Origin: Cyclaneusma minus
Lineage: Eukaryota > Ascomycota > Leotiomycetes > Marthamycetales > Marthamycetaceae
Reading direction: 5' to 3'
DNA length: 64,000 nucleotides
Assembly (NCBI GenBank): GCA_037179335.1
Contig: JAKZHN010000007.1
Span: forward strand, 62,001 to 126,000
The notes below the pieces were generated by a model. That model was given only the letters and a program-made list of their open reading frames with translations, was not told the origin of the DNA and made no database searches. The translations under genes and the position numbers were made by a program. This document shows positions 57,140-64,000 of the stretch, one piece after another (positions within the stretch are counted from its first letter, which is position 1; each line of letters starts with the position of its first letter).

Positions 57140-59019
57140 ATGAAGCTCCTCCTCTCGCTCTTTGCCGTACTTTCGGTCACTGTTGCAGCTCCAGCTCCGA
57201 ACCCGACGCTGGATGAACGATCACTTATTCCTACCGTGGTTGCCCCATCACCATCAGCAACATATGTCGGACTCGGTGGTGCCGTTGAGATCTTCCAAGG
57301 AGTCCCCTTTGCACAGACACCCACAGGCTCCTTGCGGCTAAGTCCTCCTCAGCCCATACAGACGGACTTAGGAACTGTCAACGCCATTCTAAATGGACCA
57401 GCATGTCCTCAGTTCTTCTTCTCCGACGAAGACTACTCGGTCATCCCCGACGAGGCACTCGGATACTTGCTCGATACGCCGCTGTTCCAAGTTGCCACCG
57501 ACCAGAGCGAAGATTGCTTGTACCTCAACATCTATCGACCAGAAGGCACAACCTCCGACTCCAAGCTACCTATCCTTTTCTGGATCTTCGGTGGCGGATT
57601 TGAACTTGGTTACACGTCAATGTACCCGGGTGAAGGCTGGGTGGAGCAGTCAGTCTTGAATGGACAGCCCATGATATTTATATCAGTCGCATACCGCGTG
57701 GGAGGGTTTGGCTTTATGCCAGGCAGTGAGATCTTAGCCAACGGCTCCTCGAACTTGGGTCTGCTGGACCAGAGGCTGGGTCTACAATGGGTTGCCGACA
57801 ACATCGAATCTTTCGGAGGAGACCCAGACAAAGTTACAATCTGGGGAGAAAGTGCTGGAGCCATTTCAGTTCTCGACCAAATGATTCTCTATGACGGGGA
57901 TAACACATACAACGGAAAAGCCCTGTTCCGTGCTGGCATTATGAACTCCGGGAGCATTGTTCCTGCGGACCCTGTTGATTGTCCGAAGGGTCAAGTGGTC
58001 TACGATACTGTGGTCAGCAATGCCGGCTGTGCAGGTGCATCGGACACGTTGAATTGCCTGAGAGAAGCTGATTATCTCACTCTTCTCAACGCCATGAACT
58101 CAGTCCCTGGGATTCTTGGTTACAATTCTATTGCCTTGTCCTATCTGCCAAGACCAGATGGAACTATCCTCACAGCGTCTCCGGATGTTCTAGTTGAGGC
58201 TGGAAAGTTTGCCCCAGTGCCATTCATAATTGGCGATCAAGAAGACGAGGTCCGTCCCCTATTCTACATGTACTCTCAGAGTTGCCAATTTGTTTAACTT
58301 CATCAGGGCACGCTTTTCGGTTTGTTTCAGCCCAACATAACGACGAAAGACGACATGTACAACTATTTGACGAGCATTTTCTTTGCTCATGCTACCACTG
58401 AGCAAATCACGGCATTGGCAGACACATACCCGACCATCTCAGATGGCTCCCCGTTCCGCACCGGGATTCTCAATGGTAAGCAGATATGAGTGGAAAGGGG
58501 CCCATGTTGCTCACTGAGACTAACATGCATGCAGACTGGTATCCGCAATTCAAACTTCTTTCCGCAATCCTGGGTGACTTGACTTTCACGCTCAGTCGCC
58601 GAAGCTTCTTGAACACTGTGAATAGCCTCTACCCAGACCTGCCGTCCTGGTCTTACCTGAGCTCATATGACTACGGGTAAGTCTGTTTCCACGGTCTGCA
58701 TTTCGTGACAACAGTACTGACACATCGTGCTTTCAGAACACCCATCATGGGAACTTTCCATGCCAGCGACATTCTCCAGGTATTCTTCGGTCTCCTTCCC
58801 AACTATGCAAGTGGTGCTTTCCACGCCTACTACATATCGTTTGTCAACAACCTGGATCCCAACGACGGCACCGCGGCCATCTACGAGGAGTGGCCGCAAT
58901 GGAGTACGAACAACTCGCTGGTCAACATGTACCCGACGTACTCGACGTTGATCACCGATGATTTCCGCAATGACACGTATGCGTACATGATGGATAATTT
59001 TGACATCTTCTATATTTGA
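57140..59019 (+). CDS. Secreted type-B carboxylesterase/lipase
   Basis: Exons 57140-58249, 58307-58475, 58535-58676 and 58737-59019, with introns of 57, 59 and 60 bases, give 567 residues. It is an alpha/beta-hydrolase of the carboxylesterase type-B family, which includes fungal cholesterol esterases and Candida rugosa-type lipases. It has a signal peptide (MKLLLSLFAVLSVTVAAP), the FQGVPFAQTPTGSLRL segment, EDCLYLNIYRP, the oxyanion-hole loop FGGGFELG and the nucleophile elbow GESAG with Ser238. The acidic residue is expected in the IIGDQEDEGTLF region and the histidine in GTFHASDI near the C-terminus. The first donor, GTCCGT, is weaker than usual, but the join restores the family sequence. 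Substrate unknown; role in extracellular ester breakdown inferred. Confidence 0.92.
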
Positions 59020-59856
59020 GGGTTCGGGTTCTTGATATTGATGGACCGCAGATACGACGGCATGTAAATTCACGAAACGAAGGAATGGGTTATGAAAATC
59101 GGGTATTGGTTTGTCAAATGGGGGAAAGGAGTCTGAAAGCAACCAGGACCTGTTACCAGAGCACTTGCAGTCTCTGTATCGTAATCTCGCAACATCTGAT
59201 GAAGCATCTCGTTGAAGGCTCTTGAGAAAGGAATCACGGAAAACGTGCAGGAACAGTTCACCGCGGAACGATCCTTGCCAAGACCTCCCTTATCAATCGG
59301 GACAGAATCACGTGATCGGCAGTCCTCGATCAATTCTCCGATGAGTGGGCTGGTGGGCCGACGGCGATGACCACCCACGACGGCTTTCCGATCAGCTTCC
59401 GCGATAACAGCTCTCACCCTGCTCCCCTCTTCTATCACCACCCCAACCACGGCCCGTCCAACAGCTTTTAGTCATGGGGAAAGCTGCATGTTTGAACACA
59501 CGGTGTGGCCGGCGTGCGAACTTTGATACGAATGCTCATATGACGATCGGCTCATGTCTTGATCTGCGGGGCAGAGCAATCGAACTGCCAATTGTCATTC
59601 GTGACTCGTCCGCGCCATGGATGAGTGTGGAAGTCCCTGATACCCACCCTCCATCGCCGTCGCTTGCATGTGCCGATGATTGTTCATTCCATGCCTGATT
59701 GAGAGCTGTGCCGCCTAGTGGCTACATGAGCCCGAATATATGTAAGTTGCCAGTTTTCCCACTGAATGCATCATATCTGCCCTCTCCCTCTGCTCGTACC
59801 TCTCTCCTCATCCCCTCTCTCCCAAAACTTTATCTCTGCAACCTCCTTCAACCAAA
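59020..59856. other. Intergenic, promoter of the RutA-like gene
   Basis: No gene seen. A CT-rich stretch (about 59770-59850) directly precedes the next start codon. Confidence 0.5.
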
Positions 59857-60996
59857 ATGGATATCGGTGTCTTCATCCCCATTGGCAACAATGGCTGGCT
59901 CATCTCCCAAGCCGCGCCCCAATACAAGCCCTCCTTCGAGCTCAACAAGAAGATTGTCCAGAAAGCCGAACACTATGGCCTCGACTTCGCCCTCTCTATG
60001 ATCAAGCTGCGCGGCTTCGGCGGCAAAACTGAGTTCTGGGATCACAACCTCGAGTCCTTCACGCTGATGGCCGGTCTCGCCGCCGTCACCTCCAAAATCA
60101 AGCTCTTCGCCAGTTCCGCCATCCTGACCTTACCGCCCGCCATCGCCGCGCGTATGGCCGTAACCATCGACAGCATTGCGCCGGGACGCTTCGGTATGAA
60201 CATTGTGACGGGCTGGCAGCCGGCGGAGTATAGCCAAATGGATATCTGGCCCGGCGATGCGTATTTCGGCTACCGATACGAGTATGCGACGGAATATGTG
60301 ACGGTTATGAAAGAGCTGTGGGAAAAGGGCGTGTCGAACTTTAAGGGAAAGCACTTCACCATGAACGACTGCAAGCTCTCGCCAGCGCCGTCCGGGAAAA
60401 TCCAGATCGTCGCTGCAGGCCAGTCGGGACGAGGGATGGAATTCGCGTCCTCGCTGGCAGATTACAATTTCGCAGCTGGCGCTGGCGGCATCAACAAGCC
60501 GAAAGCGTCCACGGAGCTGACTTCGAAGTTGGTTGCGGCGGCTGAGAAGACGGGCAGGGACGTCGGCACTTATGTGCTGTTTATGATAATCGCAGACGAA
60601 ACGGACAGCGCTGCTGAGGCAAAGTGGCAAGCGTATAAGGACGGAGCGGATGTGGATGCGCTGGCATGGATGGCAGATCAGGGCAACAGAGACAAGCAAG
60701 CCGGAGCCGAGGCGACAGCGAAGACGATTTCGCTGCCAGAGGGTGCTATCAACTTCAACATGGGGACACTTGTGGGTTCATACTCCAAGGTTGCAGAGCT
60801 GTTGGACGAGGCGGCCAGTGTACCGGGTACGAAGGGTATAATGCTGACGTTCGATGATTTCTTGATTGGATTGGAGGCTTTTGGAACGAGGATTCAGCCG
60901 TTGATGAAGTGCAGGCAAAAGAAGCTGGCAAGTAATGGGATTGTCGCTGGGGAGCCGGAGGGCCAGCCGGACTTGAAGAGGCAGAGGACGGAGTAA
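59857..60996 (+). CDS. RutA-like FMN-dependent pyrimidine monooxygenase
   Basis: A single uninterrupted exon of 379 residues. Bacterial RutA opens the uracil ring using FMNH2 and oxygen to give a ureidoacrylate product. The protein is very close to RutA along almost its whole length: GVFIPIGNNGWLIS at the start, FALSMIKLRGFGGKTEFWDH, FTLMAGLAAVTSKIKL, GRFGMNIVTGW, IWPGDAYFGYRYEY, AAGQSGRGMEF, VLFMIIADETD, NMGTLVGSY and MLTFDDFLIGLEAFG, all in the luciferase-like monooxygenase fold. Only the last 25 residues (ending LKRQRTE) look specific to this lineage. No rutB-F or flavin reductase partner lies nearby. Lack of introns and close similarity to a bacterial family suggest horizontal acquisition. 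The substrate in the fungus may differ from uracil. Confidence 0.92.
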   Translation: MDIGVFIPIGNNGWLISQAAPQYKPSFELNKKIVQKAEHYGLDFALSMIKLRGFGGKTEFWDHNLESFTLMAGLAAVTSKIKLFASSAILTLPPAIAARMAVTIDSIAPGRFGMNIVTGWQPAEYSQMDIWPGDAYFGYRYEYATEYVTVMKELWEKGVSNFKGKHFTMNDCKLSPAPSGKIQIVAAGQSGRGMEFASSLADYNFAAGAGGINKPKASTELTSKLVAAAEKTGRDVGTYVLFMIIADETDSAAEAKWQAYKDGADVDALAWMADQGNRDKQAGAEATAKTISLPEGAINFNMGTLVGSYSKVAELLDEAASVPGTKGIMLTFDDFLIGLEAFGTRIQPLMKCRQKKLASNGIVAGEPEGQPDLKRQRTE

Positions 60997-61618
60997 TGTT
61001 AATGAAGCAATGATCTGGATGGTGTTACATGGCTATGTGTAATTATAATATACCATCGTTCCAGCGAGGTCATCCATAGCTCGATCTTCCAAAGATAGTC
61101 CACAGTTATCAAAAGGGGGACTCGGAAAGGGGTGAATATCAAAAGGTGGCCGAAGAAGCGGAAGACAGGACCCTCTGGGCCCAGGGGGACAAGCATATCC
61201 CTAGGGAGTCTTTCCATGGAACTTGGAAGTAGAATGAAATGCTTCTGGCACTTGGTAATGGTTAACCTCCGAGATGAAATGATGGGTAGATTTGTGATGA
61301 CCTAGTCAGAGCATTTTCCTTAGCGACCTGTTTCCCAACAATCAGACTTTGTTCGGCGCTGGAACGTACCAATACTTTAAAGTCATGGTTCGCTCACCAA
61401 TTGCCATTTTCCTGATCTGTCCTTTGGAAAATGAAAACATACCTATATAGGTAATGGAAGTCAGGACCGCCCTGTGATTATCTCAAATATAAACCAGAAG
61501 GCACGATAAGTATTCCGAAGTACCTACCGACTTGTCCTCTTTTCTTGCCTGTCTTAATCGAAAGTACCTACTACCTTCTATCTTTTAACTTTAGGAAAGA
61601 CCCTTGAAGCCACCCGTT
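60997..61618. other. Intergenic, increasingly AT-rich
   Basis: No feature supported; AT content rises toward the four-exon gene. Confidence 0.5.
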
Positions 61619-62344
61619 ATGGATTGTTTTTGCAATATTTGGAGAGGTTCTCCACAGCATTACACAATTACTTCATTGGAAACGACCGGGACTGTTATTA
61701 TTGAATACACTGTTACGATAAGCAGCCCGATAGTTACAATCCCCGACATTCGCTTAGTAGAGGAGACGATGGCGGCCGTAGCAGTGCACACGGTATGTTC
61801 TATTCCTAAGTTTGGGAATTTCTCTGCTATAAATTTATACAACAGATTGCTTAGGTATCAGATTGCTAATTTATTGCTTTGCTTCTTAGCTCCAGGTTTT
61901 CCTCAAGTACGCGGCAATTTTACAGTCCGCAACAGAACCGTTTCGTCGCGAATCTGTCCCATCCGTACCAACACCAGCCGCACCTGATACAGCCATTGCG
62001 GTGATTGCACCAGCCACAATCCCTATAATAGACCAGGTATTTAAACATCGACGAATAAATAATGAATACTCGACTAATTAGGGGAATATAGATTCTCAAA
62101 TCTCCACAAGTCAAGCAGCTCGGTATATCAACCATGGCAGGATTATTATTATTTCAATGCTATCTGGATATTCCAGATACAGAACGGAGAACACCGAGGT
62201 GAGTAAGTATCTTAGAGTACTTTCCAGTGTCTATAAAAATTGGATGGCTTTGGTTACTAAATACTAATTACCTATATCAGCCATTGGGTCAAAGCTTTTG
62301 CAAAAAGCTTTGCAATTATTGGCATCTGGATGGTGGTCCAATAG
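61619..62344 (+). CDS. Small four-exon hypothetical protein with C-terminal hydrophobic segment
   Basis: Proposed exons 61619-61792, 61890-62036, 62092-62198 and 62281-62344, giving 163 residues. Donors are GTATGT, GTATTT and GTGAGT; branch-like TGCTAAT, GACTAAT and ACTAAT sit before the acceptors, and introns are 97, 55, 55 + 27 (82) bases or similar. All joins keep the frame, and the exons have non-random composition in otherwise AT-rich, stop-filled DNA. The product starts MDCFCNIWRG and has a helical segment TLQVFLKYAAILQSATEPFR, a Pro/Ala/Ile-rich middle (APDTAIAVIAPATIPIIDQ), a segment GISTMAGLLLFQCYLDIP, and ends with a probable membrane helix (AFAKSFAIIGIWMVVQ). I do not recognise it. 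The first exon is the least certain. Confidence 0.55.
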
Positions 62345-63057
62345 ATCTTCCCCTGACACACAATCTGCGAGTCTATCCGCTCATCACAACAATCCACGGG
62401 GGTAGGCTGGGAGTAACGTTCTCGGAGATTAGTAGGCGCATGGTCTTCTATTTGCATGGATGGGGCCGAATTAAGGCGCAAAAACAAACAAAACTTGCTT
62501 GCAAATTACAACCGAAAAAGAAAAGGAGAGATGGTTATGTATATTAACCGTAGCGTTATATTTGACTTGCAGAAAAATCTGGCAGCACTACTCTGAGGAG
62601 TAACGCCCAGCAATTTGCAAATACTAGCAAAATACAAATAGCCTAATTTCGCTAGCACCAGAGCATTGAAGATGTGAGATGAGTTGACATGGAATTTAAG
62701 CAGTGAACTTGAGCAGAGTGAACTGAGAAATAGGCAATTATACCAGCGCGTTGCACCCACAGATTGCAACAAACATCCCATCGAATATCATTCCAATCAA
62801 AGAGTCTGCTTAGTGCGGATGGCAGATCGATCCGTCATATGAGCTCACAACAGGGCCTCAGCTTGCAATGTTTACTGTTCTAAGAAACTCGGTATCTCGT
62901 GACTTTTATTTTCTCCCTCTTAAGTCTCTTAACAAGAAGGAACATCTTTTCTCTCCTTTTGGAGGAAATAGCTAACATCAAGCTGTGTTATGCATCAAAC
63001 CTGCAGCAATGAGCAAAGGCCTCTAAACGCTTCAGAACAGTGAACACAAAGAACCGC
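62345..63057. other. Intergenic, AT-rich
   Basis: No gene or repeat supported. Includes the 3' region of the leucyl-tRNA synthetase gene. Confidence 0.5.
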
Positions 63058-64000
63058 TCACTCCACATTCTCAAAATGGAACGTCGGAGCTCCCGGAACG
63101 GCAGTCTCAGCCTGCGGCGGCAGATTCTCCACCTCTCTCTCCTCACCCACCACCTTCCCACTCTTTCCGCCCTCCGCAACCTCCACAAGCTCCAACACCT
63201 TCAAGCCGGTCGTCTTCTTCAGCCCGGGAACCATCTTTGTCAAGATATCAATCTCGTTGAATGCCAGCTTGCGCTCAAACACCTGCTCGGCGCTTTCGCC
63301 ACCTTGCAGACGCTTCTTCAAGCCCTGCACAAACGGCATCGCTTTCTTCATCTCGCCCATCTTGCCGATTTTGCCCATGAGAGCCTTCTCGTCGGGCACT
63401 TTCGCGGCAGAGACGTCCCAGGACTCGCGCATCAGGTCGATGTACTTTTCCTGCCAGGCGGGGAACTTGGCTGCGGAGTAGATGGTGAGTTTCTTGGGCA
63501 GGGAGGGGTCGTAGTCGATAGCCTTGCCCTTGGCCTTCTTCTTCATCTGCGAGGCTTCGGCGGACGTGATGTTGGACGTAGTAGCGCGCACGTATTCGCG
63601 GGCCGCGGTGAGGGCCGCGTTAGGGGCGGGAACGGTGGGGAATAGGGCGAATTGGATGGTGGTAGGCTTGTTCAGGACTTCGAGCCAGATGTACTCGGAC
63701 CAGTGGGGGGCGATAACAGTGAGAAGCAGGGCTTGCAGCTCGATGTAACGCAGGACCAGGTCGCGATGCATCTTGATGCCGGCGGCGTTGGAGGCTTCGC
63801 GGTAGAAATCGCGGGCGGAGGTGAAGTCGTACAGGGCGGACTTAAGAGCAAGCTTGTAGTCGGTATTCTCGTAGTGCATCTTGGCTTCGGAGACGATGGC
63901 GTTCATTTCGTTGTCGAAGAGGGCATCTTGGAAGCTGTTGAGCTCGCCGGTACGGAGGTTGGCTTGGTCTTTCACCATCTCTTCGCACCATTCGCGGAGA
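63058..64000 (-). CDS. Cytosolic leucyl-tRNA synthetase, C-terminal part
   Basis: A minus-strand frame open from the right edge to a TGA at 63058-63060, giving 313 visible residues; the catalytic N-terminal part lies outside the window. The enzyme charges tRNA-Leu in the cytosol. What is seen is the anticodon-binding helical domain (FQDALFDNEMNAIVSEAK, YRE near the next helix, VLRYIELQALLLTVIAPHWSEYIW), followed by the eukaryote/archaeal-type C-terminal extension (KKKAKGKAIDYDPSLPKKL, AAKFPAWQEKYIDLMRESW). The extension includes the KALMGKIG...KKAMPFVQGLKKRL segment used for tRNA recognition. The extreme C-terminus is a variable Glu/Pro-rich tail. The in-frame ATG near 63978 is internal, because homologous sequence continues upstream of it. 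Confidence 0.93.
   Translation of the reverse strand, partial: LREWCEEMVKDQANLRTGELNSFQDALFDNEMNAIVSEAKMHYENTDYKLALKSALYDFTSARDFYREASNAAGIKMHRDLVLRYIELQALLLTVIAPHWSEYIWLEVLNKPTTIQFALFPTVPAPNAALTAAREYVRATTSNITSAEASQMKKKAKGKAIDYDPSLPKKLTIYSAAKFPAWQEKYIDLMRESWDVSAAKVPDEKALMGKIGKMGEMKKAMPFVQGLKKRLQGGESAEQVFERKLAFNEIDILTKMVPGLKKTTGLKVLELVEVAEGGKSGKVVGEEREVENLPPQAETAVPGAPTFHFENVE

Noticed and set aside
57140..60996. Catabolic gene cluster joining the esterase and the RutA-like gene
   Set aside because: Two adjacent enzyme genes with no shared substrate logic, transporter or regulator are not enough to call a cluster.

Overview
The window is nuclear DNA of a filamentous ascomycete (Pezizomycotina). 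The grounds are many short spliceosomal introns (mostly 49-120 bases, GTRNGY donors, CTRAC-type branch sites, YAG acceptors), compact divergent gene pairs, an intron-containing eukaryotic tRNA, and fungal-type proteins such as RAD4, PRP40, a TRAPPII Trs65-like subunit, ORC5, SEM1, RPT6, PGK and a choline/GABA-type permease. The class cannot be fixed from sequence alone; Leotiomycetes is only a guess. Gene models below were assembled by hand from reading frames and splice signals.

Layout. 1-2.6 kb: 3' part of an unrecognised minus-strand gene. 2.6-7.1 kb: gene-poor and repeat-rich, with a decayed MITE-like element, a 33-bp minisatellite, a ~120-bp minisatellite and small duplications. 7.1-18 kb: a large low-complexity protein, a broken fragment carrying a DEAH-helicase motif, an APC-family permease and the RAD4/XPC repair protein. 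18.3 kb: tRNA-Ala(CGC) with an intron. 20.8-29 kb: a small secreted protein, the divergent pair TRS65/PRP40, and a cytochrome P450 broken by an in-frame TAG. 30.3-36.5 kb: Mpv17-family protein, phosphoglycerate kinase, and the divergent pair SEM1/ORC5. 36.9-41.2 kb: a tandem array of about twelve diverged ~348-bp units, each with a TATA-like core. 41.6-53.9 kb: an unrecognised 758-aa protein, the divergent pair RPT6/F-box protein, an NAD(P)-dependent reductase, and the divergent pair OLA1/PPPDE peptidase. 54-57 kb: gene-poor, with a well-preserved TA-flanked MITE. 57.1-64 kb: a secreted type-B carboxylesterase, an intronless RutA-like flavin monooxygenase, a small four-exon gene in AT-rich DNA, and the C-terminal part of cytosolic leucyl-tRNA synthetase.

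Most genes are housekeeping (proteasome SEM1 and RPT6, DNA repair, replication, splicing, glycolysis, vesicle traffic, translation) and are not functionally clustered. Four divergent pairs share short intergenic promoters. The unusual content lies between genes: the ~4.3-kb TATA-bearing tandem array, two MITE-like elements sharing a 19-bp internal repeat, and the repeats at 4.6-6.3 kb. Other unusual points are the nonsense-mutated P450, the bacterial-type RutA gene, and an in-frame upstream start that would give PGK a hydrophobic N-terminus.
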